NCBI RefSeq assembly: GCF_000003605.2
Contig: NW_003142756.1
Span: 1-64,000 of the forward strand
DNA from: Saccoglossus kowalevskii
Taxonomy: Eukaryota; Hemichordata; Enteropneusta; Harrimaniidae
Length of the DNA: 64,000 nucleotides
Reading direction: 5' to 3'
The translations under genes and the position numbers were made by a program. Positions 34,589-47,584 of the stretch are shown piece by piece. The notes beneath the pieces were generated by a model that saw nothing but the letters and a program-made list of their open reading frames with translations, was not told where the DNA came from and searched no databases. The stretch's first letter is position 1, and each line of letters opens with the position of its first letter.

Positions 34589-35514
34589 AACTATTTTAAT
34601 TAATGGAAAGTTTTCAAATTCCTTCTAATTTTCAAGAACAAGTTATCGATGCTGTCGGCACGTAGTGGGTTTTAAGCTGTTAAAACACCGTGCAAAGTTG
34701 TTCAAAGTTGTGAAAAGTTATGGCAAAGTTGATAGATGTATTTGTATATATGAGCTAAGGTGATGGTATATAAAAACAAGCAGTTGTAAAGTCGACAAAT
34801 TTAATAAAAGCCAGGTGAACGCAGCCTATAAATGTTCACATGAGCTGACTGTAATATGTTAGAAAACAACGTGCAAAGTTTGAAAAATCGAAGGAAATGT
34901 TGGTGGAGTTGCTTGTATATTTAACCTATGTTTTTGTCATGACAACCCAGCAGTTAAATTTCGAAAACATTAAGTAATTGTATCGAGAATGCTTCATATA
35001 TAAGTAGATTATCACAACAGCCAACCGAAAAATCGACAACAAACTGCTTACGAAGTTGTGAAAAGCGATTGCAAAGTAGGTAGTTTCATTCCGGATTGTT
35101 ACCTGTGATATCATATTAACAAGTCCCATAGTTAAAAGTTCGTAAATGTGAATAAAAATGTCCTAAATGACCGTTAAATAAACGTAGTGTTACTCCGAGT
35201 ATGTAGAGGTCATAGGTCAATTCTAGAAGGTATTTGTGCCAGCGATATCGATTTAAAACATCTGAAAACATGAAATAGCGGCCAATTCGGCTTAGTTTCA
35301 AATAATTTATGCAGCTGTCTTGTTGGGTGACCGACAAATGTTTGATGTAAAGCGCAATCGGGCGTGGTTAGCACTTGCATGGGAGACGTCCGTAGTAAAC
35401 AAGCGTAGAATTTTGTTTTTCATCGCATACATGGACAATATATAAAGCAACGTTCCTGCTATCTTTCTTACTGTGATATCAATTATTTATGGTGCAAAAT
35501 CGTGCAATTTTTGT
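34589..35514 (+). repeat. Monomer M38 (B, P, tail 1; 926 bp)
   Basis: CTAAGGTGATGG, AAAACAAGCAG and ATGCTTCATAT are private. TTACGAAGTTG recurs in M54. AGCGGCCAATTCGGC, also in M47 and M50, alters the left hairpin arm. GACGTCCG is a small palindrome created here and in M42. Confidence 0.97.
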
Positions 35515-36430
35515 AACAATTTTAATTAATGGAAAGTTTTCAAATTCCTTCTAATTTTCAAGAACAAGTTATCGATGCTGTCGGCACGTAGTTGGTTTTA
35601 AGCTGTTAAAACACCGTGCAAAGTTGTTCAAAGTTGTGCAAAGTTATGGTAAAGTTGATAGATGTATTTGTATATATGAGCTAAGTTGTTGGTATATAAA
35701 AACGCGCAGTTGTAAAGTCGACAAATTTAATAAAAGCCAGGTGAACGCAGCCTATAAATGTTCACATGAGCTGACTGTAATATGTTAGAAAACAACGTGC
35801 AAAGTTTGAAAAATCGAAGGAAATGTTGGTGGAGTTGCTTGTATATTTAACCTAAGTCTTTGTCATGACAACCCAGCAGTTAAATTTCGAAAACATTAAG
35901 TAATTGTATCGAGAATGCCTCATATATAAGTAGATTATCACAACAGCCAACCGAAAAATCGACAACAAACTGCTTACAAAGTTGTGAAAAGCGATTGCAA
36001 AGTAGGTAGTTTCATTCCGGATTGTTACCTGTGATATCATATTAACAAGTCCCATAGTTAAAAGTTCGTAAATGTGAATACAAATGTCCTAAATGACCGT
36101 TAAATAACCGTAGTGTAACTCCGAGTATGTAGAGGTCATAGGTCAATTGTAGAAGGTATTTGTGCCAGCGATATCGATTTAAAACATCTGAAAACATGAA
36201 ATAGCCGACAATTCGGCTTAATTTCAAATAATGTATGCAGCTGTGTAGTTGGGTGACAGACAAATGTTTGAAGTAAAGCGCAATCGGGCGTGGTTAGCAC
36301 TTGCATGGGAGACTTCCGTAGTAAACAAGCGTTGAATTTTGTTTTTCATCGCATACATGGACAACATATAAAGCAACGTTCCTGCTGTCTTTCTTACTGT
36401 GCTATCAATTATTTATAGTGCAATTTTTGT
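35515..36430 (+). repeat. Monomer M39 (B, P, tail 2; 916 bp)
   Basis: Loses one of the two GTGCAA copies at about 36418 (10 bp slippage deletion). AATACAAATG, TGTAACTCC and CAATTGTAG as in M14-M15; M39-M40 has the order of M14-M15. GCCGACAATTCGG alters the hairpin. Confidence 0.97.
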
Positions 36431-37427
36431 AACTATTTTAATTAATGGAAAGTTTTCAAATTCCTTCTCATTTTCAAGAACAAGTTATCGATGCTGTCGG
36501 CACGTAGTGGGTTTTAAGCTGTTAAAACACCGTGCAAAGTTGTTCAAAGTTGTGCAAAGTTATGGCAAAGTTGATAGATGTATTTGTATATATGAGCTAA
36601 GAAGTTGGTATATAAAAACGCGCAGTTGTAAAGTCGACAAATTTAATAAAAGCCAGGTGAACGCAGCCTATAAATGTTCACATGAGCTGACTGTAATATG
36701 TTAGAAAACAACGTGCAAAGTTTGAAAAATCGAAAGAAATATTGGTGGAGTTGCTTGTATATTTAACCTAAGTCTTTGTCATGACAACCCAGCAGTTAAA
36801 TTTCGAAAACATTAAGTAATTGTATCGAGAATGCTCATATATAGTAGATTATCACAACAGCCAACGGAAAAATCGACAACAAACTGCTTACAAAAGTTGT
36901 GAAAAGCGATTGCAAAGTAGGTAGTTTCATTCCGGATTGTTACCTGTGATATCATATTAACATGTCCCATAGTTAAAAGTTCGTAAATGTGAATACAAAT
37001 GTCCTAAATGACCGTTAAATAACCGTAGTGTTACTCCGAGTATGTAGAGGTCATAGGTCAATTGTAGAAGGTATTTGTGCCAGCGATATCGATTTAAAAC
37101 ATCTGAAAACAAGAAATAGCCGCCAATTCGGCTTAGTTTCAAATAATTTATGCAGCTGTATCGATTTAAAACATCTGAAAACATGAAATAGCCACCAATT
37201 CGGCTTAATTTCAAATAATGTATGCAGCTGTGTAGTTGGGTGACAGACAAATGTTTGAAGTAAAGCGCAATCGGGCGTGGTTAGCACTTGCATGGGAGAC
37301 CTCCGTAGTAAACAAGCGTTGAATTTTGTTTTTCATCGCATACATGGACAATATATAAAGCAACGTTCCTGCTATCTTTCTTACTGTGATATCAATTATT
37401 TATGGTGCAAAATCGTGCAATTTTTGT
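36431..37427 (+). repeat. Monomer M40 (B, P, duplicated tail; 997 bp)
   Basis: 72 bp duplication at 37088-37159 and 37160-37231, the only one outside 7-18 kb. CTAAGAAGTTGG ties it to M15. Two single-base losses and one gain cluster at 36833-36896. Confidence 0.97.
37088..37231 (+). repeat. 72 bp tandem duplication in M40
   Basis: Same junction nearly 20 kb from the others. The first half reads AACAAGAAATAGCC. Confidence 0.95.
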
Positions 37428-38352
37428 AACTATTTTAATTAATGGAAAGTTTTCAAATTCCTTCTAATTTTCAAGAACAAGTTATCGATGCTGTCGTCAC
37501 GTAGTGGGTTTTAAGCTGTTAAAACACCGTGCAAAGTTGTTCAAAGTTGTGCAAAGTTATGGCAAAGTTGATAGATGTATTTGTGTATATGAGCTTAGTT
37601 GTTGGTATATAAAAACGCGCAGTTGTAAAGTCGACAAATTTAATAAAAGCCAGGTGAACGCAGCCTATAAATGTTCACATGAGCTGACTGTAATATGTTA
37701 GAAAACAACGTGCAAAGTTTGAAAATCGAAAGAAATGTTGGTGGGGTTGCTTGTATATTTAACCTAAGTCTTTGTCATGACAACCCAGCAGTTAAATTTC
37801 GAAAATATTAAGTAATTGTATCGAGAATGCCTCATATATAAGTAGATTATCACAACAGCCAACCGAAAAATCGACAACAAACTGCTTACAAAGTTGTGAA
37901 AAGCGATTGCAAAGTAGGTAGTTTCATTCCGGATTGTTACCTGTGATATCATATTAACAAGTCCCATAGTCAAAAGTTCGTAAATGTGAATAAAAATGTC
38001 CTAAATGACCGTTAAATAACCGTAGTGTTACTCCGAGTATGTAGAGGTCATAGGTCAATTCTATAAGGTATTTGTTCCAGCGATATCGATTTAAAACATC
38101 TGAAAACATGAAATAGCCGCCAATTCGGCTTAATTTCAAATAATGTATGCAGCTGTGTTGTTGGGTGACCGACAAATGTTTAAAGTAAAGCGCAATCGGG
38201 CGTGGTTAGCACTTGCATGGGAGACTTCCGTAGTAAACAAGTATTGAATTTTGTTTTTCATCACACACATGGACAATATATAAAGCAACGTTCCTGTTGT
38301 CTTTCTTACTGTGATATCAATTATTTATAGTGCAAATTCGTGCAATTTTTGT
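37428..38352 (+). repeat. Monomer M41 (B, P, tail 1 with TGTATGCAG; 925 bp)
   Basis: GTCGTCACG, GTGTATATGAGC. GTGGGGTTGC and AAAATATTAAG as in M34 and M57. CTATAAGG and CTGTTGTC lead into M42. Confidence 0.97.
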
Positions 38353-39252
38353 AACTATTTTAATTAATGGAAAGTTTTCAAATTCCTTCTAATTTTCAAG
38401 AACAAGTTATCGATGCTGTCGGCACGTAGTGGGTTTTAAGCTGTCAAAACACCGTTCAAAGTGATTGCAAAGTTGTGCAAAGTTATGGCAGTTTGATAGA
38501 TGTATTTGTCTATATGACCTAAGTTGGTATTATATAAAATCGCGCAGTTGTAAAGTCGACAAATTTAATAAAAGCCAGGTGAACGCCGTCTATAAATGTT
38601 CACATGAGCTGACTGTAATATGTTAGAAAACAACGTGCAAAGTTTGAAAAATCGAAGGAAATGTTGGTGGAGTTGCTTGTATATTTAACCTAAGTTTTTG
38701 TCATGACAACTCAGCAGTTAAATTTCGTAAACATTAAGTAATTGTATCGAGAATGCCTCATATATAAGTAGATTATCACAACAGCCAACCGAAAAATCGA
38801 CAACAAACTGCTTACAAAGTTGTGAAAAGCGATTGCAAAGTAGGTAGTTTCATTCCGGATTGTTACCTGTGATATCATATTAACAAGTCCCATAGTTAAA
38901 AGTTCGTAAATGTGAATAAAAATGTCCTAAATGACCGTTAAATAACCGTAGTGTTACTCCGAGTATGTAGAGGTCATAGGTCAATTCTATAAGGTATTTG
39001 TTCCAGCGATATCGATTTAAAACATCTGAAAACATGAAATAGCCGCCAATTCGGCTTAATTTCAAATAATTTATGCAGCTGTGTTGTTGGGTGACCGACA
39101 AATGGTTAGCACTTGCATGGGAGACGTCCGTAGTAAACAAGTGTTGAATTTTGTTTTTCATCACACACATGGACAATATATAAAGCAACGTTCCTGTTGT
39201 CTTTCTTACTGTGATATCAATTATTTATAGTGCAAATTCGTGCAATTTTTGT
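38353..39252 (+). repeat. Monomer M42 (A, P, tail 1; 900 bp)
   Basis: A 26 bp deletion at about 39104 joins ACAAATG to GTTAGC. GGCAGTTTGATAG is shared only with M43. CTATAAGG, GACGTCCG. Confidence 0.97.
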
Positions 39253-40177
39253 AACTATTTTAATTAATGGAAAGTTTTCAAATTCCTTCTAATTTTCAAG
39301 AACAAGTTATCGATGCTGTCGGCACGTAGTGGGTTTTAAGCTGTCAAAACACCGTTCAAAGTGATTGCAAAGTTGTGCAAAGTTATGGCAGTTTGATAGA
39401 TGTATTTGTCTATATGACCTAAGTTGGTATTATATAAAATCGCGCAGTTGTAAAGTCGACAAATTTAATAAAAGCCAGGTGAACGCCGTCTATAAATGTT
39501 CACATGAGCTGACTGTAATATGTTAGAAAACAACGTGCAAAGTTTGAAAAATCGAAGGAAATGTTGGTGGAGTTGCTTGTATATTTAACCTAAGTTTTTG
39601 TCATGACAACCCAGCAGTTAAATTTCGTAACATTAATTAATTGTATCGAGAATGCCTCATATATAAGTAGATTATCACAACAGCCAACCGAAAAATCGAC
39701 AACAAACTGCTTACAAAGTTGTGAAAAGCGATTGCAAAGTAGGTAGTTTCATTCCGGATTGTTACCTGTTGTATCATATTAACAAGTCCCATAGTTAAAA
39801 GTTCGTAAATGTGAATAAAAATGTCCTAAATGACCGTTAAATAACCGTAGTGTTACTCCGAGTATGTAGAGGTCATAGGTCAATTCTATAAGGTATTTGT
39901 TCCAGCGATATCGATTTAAAACATCTGAAAACATGAAATAGCCGCCAATTCGGCTTAATTTCAAATAATTTATGCAGCTGTGTTGTTGGGTGACCGACAA
40001 ATGTTTAAAGTAAAGCGCAATCGGGCGTGGTTAGCACTTGCATGGGAGACTTCCGTAGTAAACAAGCGTTGAATTTTGTTTTTCATCGCATACATGGACA
40101 ATATATAAAGGAACGTTCCTGCTATCTTTCTCACTGTGATATCAATTATTTATAGTACAAAATCGTGCAATTTTTGT
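39253..40177 (+). repeat. Monomer M43 (A, P, tail 1; 925 bp)
   Basis: First 350 bases or so match M42 almost perfectly, indicating recent local duplication, but without the 26 bp deletion. ACATTAATTAATTG has a new TTAATTAA palindrome. AAAGGAACG is private. Confidence 0.97.
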
Positions 40178-41103
40178 AACTATTTTAATTAATGGAAAGT
40201 TTTCAAATTCATTCTAATTTTCAAGAACAAGTTATCGATGCTGTCGGCACGTAGTTGGTTTTAAGCTGTTAAAACACCGTGCAAAGTTGTTCAAAGTTGT
40301 GAAAAGTTATGGCAAAGTTGATAGATGTATTTGTATATATGAGCTAAGTTGTTGGTATATTAAAACGCGCAGTTGTAAAGTCGACAAATTTAATAAAAGC
40401 CAGGTGAACGCAGCCTATAAATGTTCACATGAGCTGACTGTAAAATGTTAGAAAACAACGTGCAAAGTTTGAAAAATCCAAGGAAATGTTGGTGGAGTTG
40501 CTTGTATATTTAACCTAAGTCTTTGTCATGACAACCCAGCAATTAAATTTCGAAAACATTAAGTAATTGTATGGAGAATGCCTCATATATAAGTAGATTA
40601 TCACAACAGAAAACCGAAAAATCGACAACAAACTGCTTACAAAGTTGTGAAAAGCGATTGCAAAGTAGGTAGTTTCATTCCGGATTGTTACCTGTGATAT
40701 CATATTAACAAGTCCCATAGTTAAAAGTTCGTAAATGTGAATAAAAATGTCCTAAATGACCGTTAAATAACCGTAGTGTTACTCCGAGTATGTAGAGGTC
40801 ATAGGTCAATTCTAGAAGGTATTTGTTCCAGCGATATCGATTTAAAACATCTGAAAACATGAAATAGCCGCCAATTCGGCTTCATTTCAAATAATTTGTG
40901 TAGCTGTGTTGTTGGGTGACCGACAAATGTTTAAAGTAAAGCGCAATCGGGCGTGGTTAGGACTTGCATGGGAGACTTCCGTAGTAAACAAGCGTTGAAT
41001 TTTGTTTTTCATCGCATACATGGACAATATATAAAGCAACGTTCCTGCTGTCTTTCTTATTGTGATATCAATTATTTATAGTGCAAAATCGTGCAATTTT
41101 TGT
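40178..41103 (+). repeat. Monomer M44 (B, P, tail 1; 926 bp)
   Basis: GTATATTAAAACG spoils the TATA-like string. CACAACAGAAAACCG and GGCTTCATTT are private. TGTGTAGCTG and TTATTGTG open the subgroup that runs to M49. Confidence 0.97.
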
Positions 41104-42029
41104 AACTATTTTAATTAATGGAAAGTTTTCAAATTCCTTCTAATTTTCAAGAACAAATTATCGATGCTGTCGGCACGTAGTTGGTTTTAAGCTATTAAAA
41201 CACCGTGCAAAGTTGTTCAAAGTTGTGAAAAGTTATGGCAAAGTTGATAGATGTATTTGTATATATGAGCTAAGTTGTTGGTATATAAAAACGCGCAGTT
41301 GTAAAGTCGACAAATTTAATAAAAGCCAGGTGAACGCAGCCTATAAATGTTCACATGAGCTGACTGTAATATGTTAGAAAACAACGTGCAAAGTTTGAAA
41401 AATCGAAGGAAATGTTGGTGGAGTTGCTTGTATATTTAACCTAAGTCTTTGTCATGACAACCCAGCAGTTAAATTTCGAAAACATTAAGTAATTGTATCA
41501 AGAATGCCTCATATATAAGTAGATTATCACAACAGCCAACCGAAAAATCGACAACAAACTGCTTACAAAGTTGTGAAAAGCGATTGCAAAGTAGGTAGTT
41601 TCATTCCGGATTGTTACCTGTGATATCATATTAACAAGTCCCATAGTTAAAAGTTCGTAAATGTGAATAAAAATGTCCTAAATGACCGTTAAATAACCGT
41701 AGTGTTACTCCGAGTATGTAGAGGTCATAGGTCAATTCTAGAAGGTATTTGTTCCAGCGATATCGATTTAAAACATCTGAAAACATGAAATAGCCGCCAA
41801 TTCGGCTTAATTTCAAATATTTTGTGTAGCTGTGTTGTTGGGTGACCGACAAATGTTTAAAGTAAAGCGCAATCGGGCGTGGTTAGCACTTGCATGGGAG
41901 ACTTCCGTAGTAAACAAGCGTTGAATTTTGTTTTTCATCGCATACATGGACAATATATAAAGCAACGTTCCTGCTGTCTTTCTTATTGTGATATCAATTA
42001 TTTATAGTGCAAAATCGTGCAATTTTTGT
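41104..42029 (+). repeat. Monomer M45 (B, P, tail 1; 926 bp)
   Basis: GCTATTAAAAC and ACAAATTATCG. TGTATCAAG recurs in M69. AAATATTTTGTGTAG; TTATTGTG end. Confidence 0.97.
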
Positions 42030-42955
42030 AACTATTTTAATTAATGGAAAGTTTTCAAATTCCTTCTAATTTTCAAGAACAAGTTATCGATGCTGTCGGC
42101 ACGTAGTGGGTTTTAAGCTGTCAAAACACCGTTCAAAGTGATTGCAAAATTGTGCAAAGTTATGGCAATTTGATAGATGTATTTGTATATATGACCTAAG
42201 TTGGTATTATATAAAATCGCGCAGTTTTAAAGTCGACAAATTTAATAAAAGCCAGGTGAACGCAGTCTATAAATGTTCACAACAACTGACTGTAATATGT
42301 TAGAAAACAACGTGCAAAGTTGGAAAAATCGAAGGAAATGTTGGTGGAGTTGCTTGTATATTTAACCTAAGTTTTTGTCATGACAACCCAGCAGTTAAAT
42401 TTCGAAAACATTAAGTAATTGTATCGAGAATGCCTCATATATAAGTAGATTATCACAACAGCCAACCGAAAAATCGACAACAAACTGCTTACAAAGTTGT
42501 GAAAAGCGATTGCAAAGTAGGTAGTTTCATTCCGGATTGTTACCTGTGATATCATATTAACAAGTCCCATAGTTAAAAGTTCGTAAATGTGAATAAAAAT
42601 GTCCTAAATGACCGTTAAATAACCGTAGTGTTACTCCGAGTATGTAGAGGTCATAGGTCAATTCTAGAAGGTATTTGTTCCAGCGATATCGATTTAAAAC
42701 ATCTGAAAACATGAAATAGCCGCCAATTCGGCTTAATTTCAAATAATTTGTGTAGCTGTGTTGTTGGGTGACCGACAAATGTTTAAAGTAAAGCGCAATC
42801 GGGCGTGGTTAGCACTTGCATGGGAGACTTCCGTAGTAAACAAGCGTTGAATTTTGTTTTTCATCGCATACATGGACAATATATAAAGCAACGTTCCTGC
42901 TGTCTTTCTTATTGTGATATCAATTATTTATAGTGCAAAATCGTGCAATTTTTGT
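42030..42955 (+). repeat. Monomer M46 (A', P, tail 1; 926 bp)
   Basis: Closest to M67 and M68, about 20 kb away. CACAACAACTG loses the E-box CAGCTG at the first of its two usual places. Confidence 0.97.
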
Positions 42956-43881
42956 AACTATTTTAATTAATGGAAAGTTTTCAAATTCCTTCTAATTTTC
43001 AAGAACATGTTATCGATGCTGTCGGCACGTAGTTGGGTTTAAGCTGTTAAAACACCGTGCAAAGTTGTTCAAAGTTGTGAAAAGTTATGGCAAAGTTGAT
43101 AGATGTATTTGTATACATGAGCTAAGTTGTTGGTATATAAAAACGCGCAGTTGTAAAGTCGACAAATTTAATAAAAGCCAGGTGAACGCAGCCTATAAAT
43201 GTTCACATGAGCTGACTGTAATATGTTAGAAAACAACGTGCAAAGTTTGAAAAATCGAAGGAAATGTTGGTGGAGTTGCTTGTATATTTAACCTAAGTTT
43301 TTGTCATGACAACCCAGCAGTTAAATTTCGAAAACATTAAGTAATTGTTTCGAGAATGCCTCATATATAAGTAGATTATCACAACAGCCAACCGAAAAAT
43401 CGACAACAAACTGCTTACAAAGTTGTGAAAAGCGATTGCAAAGTAGGTAGTTTCATTCCGGATTGTAACCTGTGATATCATATTAACAAGTCCCATAGTT
43501 AAAAGTTCGTAAATGTGAATAAAAATGTCCTAAATGACCGTTAAATAACCGTAGTGGTACTCCGAGTATGTAGTGGTCATAGGTCAATTCTTGAAGGTAT
43601 TTGTGCCAGCGATATCGATTTAAAACATCTGAAAACATGAAATAGCGGCCAATTCGGCTTAGTTTCAAATAATTTATGCAGCTGTGTTGTTGGGTGACCG
43701 ACAAATGTTTGAAGTAAAGCGCAATCGGGCGTGGTTAGCACTTGCATGGGAGACTTCCGTAGTAAACAAGCGTTGAATTTTGTTTTTCATCGCTTACATG
43801 GACAATATATAAAGCAACGTTCCTGCTATCTTTCTTACTGTGATATCAATTATTTATGGTGCAAAATCGTGCAATTTTTCT
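42956..43881 (+). repeat. Monomer M47 (B, P, tail 1; 926 bp)
   Basis: GTGGTACTCCG, TAGTGGTCATAGG (first DR1 half-site TGGTCA), TTCTTGAAGG and CATCGCTTAC are shared only with M50, an offset of three units (2,777 bp). Confidence 0.97.
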
Positions 43882-44806
43882 AACAATTTCAATTAATGGA
43901 AAGTTTTCAAATTCCTTCTAATTTTCAAGAACAAGTTATCGATGCTGTCGGCACGTAGTGGGTTTTAAGCTGTCAAAACACCGTTCAAAGTGATTGCAAA
44001 ATTGTGAAAACTTATGGCAATTTGATAGATGTATTTGTATATATGACCTAAGTTGGTATTATATAAAATCGCGCAGTTTTAAAGTCGACAAATTTAATAA
44101 AAGCCAGGTGAACGCAGTCTATAAATGTTCACAACAGCTGACTGTAATATGTTAGAAAACAACGTGCAAAGTTGGAAAAATCGAAGGAAATGTTGGTGGA
44201 GTTGCTTGTATATTTAACCTAAGTTTTTGTCATGACAACCCAGCAGTTAAATTTCGAAAACATTAAGTAATTGTATCGAGAATGCCTCATATATAAGTAG
44301 ATTATTACAACAGCCAACCGAAAAATCGACATCAAACTGCTTACAAAGTTGTGAAAAGCGATTGCAAAGTAGGTAGTTTCATTCCGGATTGTTACCTGTG
44401 ATATCATATTAACAAGTCCCATAGTTAAAAGTTCGTAAATGTGAATAAAAATGTCCTAAATGACCGTTAAATAACCGTAGTGTTACTCCGAGTATGTAGA
44501 GGTCATAGGTCAATTCTAGAAGGTATTTGTTCCAGCGATATCGATTTAAAATATCTGAAAACATGAAATAGCCGCCAATTCGGCTTAATTTCAAATAATT
44601 TGTGCAGCTGTGTTGTTGGGTGACCGCAAATGTTTAAAGTAAAGCGCAATCGGGCGTGGTTAGCACTTGCATGGGAGACTTCCGTAGTAAATAAGCGTTG
44701 AATTTTGTTTTTCATCGCATACATGGACAATATATAAAGCAACGTTCCTTCTGTCTTTCTTATTGTGATATCAATTATTTATAGTGCAAAATCGTGCAAT
44801 TTTTGT
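43882..44806 (+). repeat. Monomer M48 (A', P, tail 1; 925 bp)
   Basis: AACAATTTC start, GTGAAAACTTATGG, ATTATTACAACAG, AAAATATCTG; one base lost in GACCGCAAATG. TTATTGTG end. Confidence 0.97.
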
Positions 44807-45732
44807 AACTATTTTAATTAATGGAAAGTTTTCAAATTCCTTCTAATTTTCAAGAACAAGTTATCGATGCTGTCGGCACGTAGTGGGTTTTAAGCTGTCA
44901 AAACACCGTTCAAAGTGATTGCAAAATTGTGCAAAGTTATGGCAATTTGATAGATGTATTTGTATATATGACCTAAGTTGGTATTATATAAAATCGCGCA
45001 GTTTTAAAGTCGACAAATTTAATAAAAGCCAGGAGAACGCAGCCTATAAATGTTCACATGAGCTGACTGTAATATGTTATAAAACAACGTGCAAAGTTTG
45101 AAAAATCGAAGGAAATGTTGGTGGAGTTGCTTGTATATTTAACCTAAGTTTTTGTCATGACAACCCAGCAGTTAAATTTCGAAAACATTAAGTAATTGTA
45201 TCGAGAATGCCTCATATATAAGTAGATTATCACAACAGCCAACCGAAAAATCGACAACAAACTGCTTACAAAGTTGTGAAAAGCGATTGCAAAGTAGGTA
45301 GTTTCATTCCGGATTGTTACCTGTGATATCATATTAACAAGTCCCATAGTTAAAAGTTCGTAAATGTGAATAAAAATGTCCTAAATGACCGTTAAATAAC
45401 CGTAGTGTTACTCCGAGTATGTAGAGGTCATAGGTCAATTCTAGAAGGTATTTGTTCCAGCGATATCGATTTAAAACATCTGAAAACATGAAATAGCCGC
45501 CAATTCGGCTTAATTTCAAATAATGTATGCAGCTGTGTGGTTGGGTGACAGACAAATGTTTGAAGTAAATCACAATCGGGCGTGGTTAGCACTTGCATGG
45601 GATACTTCCGTAGTAAACAAGCGTTGAATTTTATTTTTCATCACACACATGGACAATATATAAAGCAACGTTCCTGCTATCTTTCTTATTGTGATATAAA
45701 TTATTTATAGTGCAAAATCGTGCAATTTTTGT
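44807..45732 (+). repeat. Monomer M49 (A', P, tail 2; 926 bp)
   Basis: CCAGGAGAACG, GTTATAAAACAACG, GGGATACTTCC. AAATCACAATCGGG puts its tail with M4, M21 and M55. TTATTGTGATATAAATT as in M68. Confidence 0.97.
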
Positions 45733-46658
45733 AAATATTTTAATTAATGGAAAGTTTTCAAATTCCTTCTAATTTTCAAGAACAAGTTATCGATGCTGTC
45801 GGCACGTAGTGGGTTTTAAGCTGTTAAAACACTGTGCAAAGTTGTTCAAAGTTGTGCAAAGTTATGACAAAGTTGATAGATGTATTTGTATATATGAGCT
45901 AAGTTGTTGGTGTCTAAAAACGCGCAGTTGTAAAGTCGACAAATTTAATAAAAGCCAGGTGAACGCAGCCTATAAATGTTCACATGAGCTGACTGTAATA
46001 TGTTAGAAAACAACGTGCAAAGTTTGAAAAATCGAAGGAAATGTTGGTGGAGTTGCTTGTATATTTAACCTAAGTCTTTGTCATGACAACCCAGCAGTTA
46101 AATTTCGAAAACATTAAGTAATTGTTACGAGAATGCCTCATATATAAGTAGATTATCACAACAGCCAACCGAAAAATCGACAACAAACTGCTTACAAAGT
46201 TGTGAAAAGCGATTGCAAAGTAGGTAGTTTCATTCCGGATTGTAACCTGTGATATCATATTAACAAGTCCCATAGTTAAAAGTTCGTAAATGTGAATAAA
46301 AATGTCCTAAATGACCGTTAAATAACCGTAGTGGTACTCCGAGTATGTAGTGGTCATAGGTCAATTCTTGAAGGTATTTGTGCCAGCGATATCGATTTAA
46401 AACATCTGAAAACATGAAATAGCGGCCAATTCGGCTTAGTTTCAAATAATTTGTGTAGCTGTGTTGTTGGGTGACCGACAAATGTTTGAAGTAAAGCGCA
46501 ATCGGGCGTGGTTAGCACTTGCATGGGAGACTTCCGTAGTAAACAAGCATTGAATTTTGTTTTTCATCGCTTACATGGACAATATATAAAGCAACGTTCC
46601 TGCTATCTTTCTTACTGTGATATCAATTATTTATGGTGCAAAATCGTGCAATTTTTGT
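45733..46658 (+). repeat. Monomer M50 (B, P, tail 1; 926 bp)
   Basis: TTGGTGTCTAAAAACG abolishes the TATA-like string. From TGTAACCTG onward it follows M47, including the altered DR1, but with TGTGTAGCTG. Confidence 0.97.
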
Positions 46659-47584
46659 AACTATTTTTAATTAATGGAAAGTTTTCAAATTCCTTCTAAT
46701 TTTCAAGAACAAGTTATCGATGCTGTCGGCACGTAATTGGTTTTAAGCTGTTAAAACACCGTGCAAAGTTGTTCAAAGTTGTGAAAAGTTATGGCAAAGT
46801 TGATAGATGTATTTGTATATATGAGCTAAGTTGTTGGTATATAAAAACGCGCAGTTGTAAAGTCGACAAATTTAATAAAAGCCAGGTGAACGCAGCCTAT
46901 AAATGTTCACATGAGCTGACTGTAAAATGTTAGAAAACAACGTGCAAAGTTTGAAAAATCGAAGGAAATGTTGGTGGAGTTGCTTGTATATTTAACCTAA
47001 GACTTTGTCATGACAACCCAGCAGTTAAATTTCGAAAACATTAAGTAATTGTTTCGAGAATGCCTCATATATAAGTAGATTATCACAACAGCCAACCGAA
47101 AAATCGACAACAAACTGCTTACAAAGTTGTGACAAGCGATTGCAAAGTAGGTAGTTTCATTTCGGATTGTTACCTGTGATATCATATTAACAAGTCCCAT
47201 AGTTAAAAGTTCGTAAATGTGAATAAAATGTCCTAAATGACCGTTAAATAACCGTAGTGTTACTCCGAGTATGTAGAGGTCATAGGTCAATTCTAGAAGG
47301 TATTTGTTCCAGCGATATCGATTTAAAACATCTGAAAACATGAAATAGCCGCCAATTCGGCTTAATTTCAAATAATTTATGCAGCTGTGTTGTTGGGTGA
47401 CCGACAAATGTTTAAAGTAAAGCGCCAGCGGGCGTGGTTAGCACTTGCATGGGAGACTTCCGTAGTAAACAAGCGTTGAATTTTGTTTTTCATCGCATAC
47501 ATGGACAATATATAAAGCAACGTTCCTGCTATCTTTCTTACTGTGATATCAATTATTTATAGTGCAAAATCGTGCAATTTTTGT
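46659..47584 (+). repeat. Monomer M51 (B, P, tail 1; 926 bp)
   Basis: CTATTTTTAATT has one extra T. Second half follows M12 (CTAAGACTTTG, GACAAGCG, TTTCGGATTG, AATAAAATG), so it also has the joined 136-codon minus-strand frame. Followed by a B' unit, as M12 is. Confidence 0.97.
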
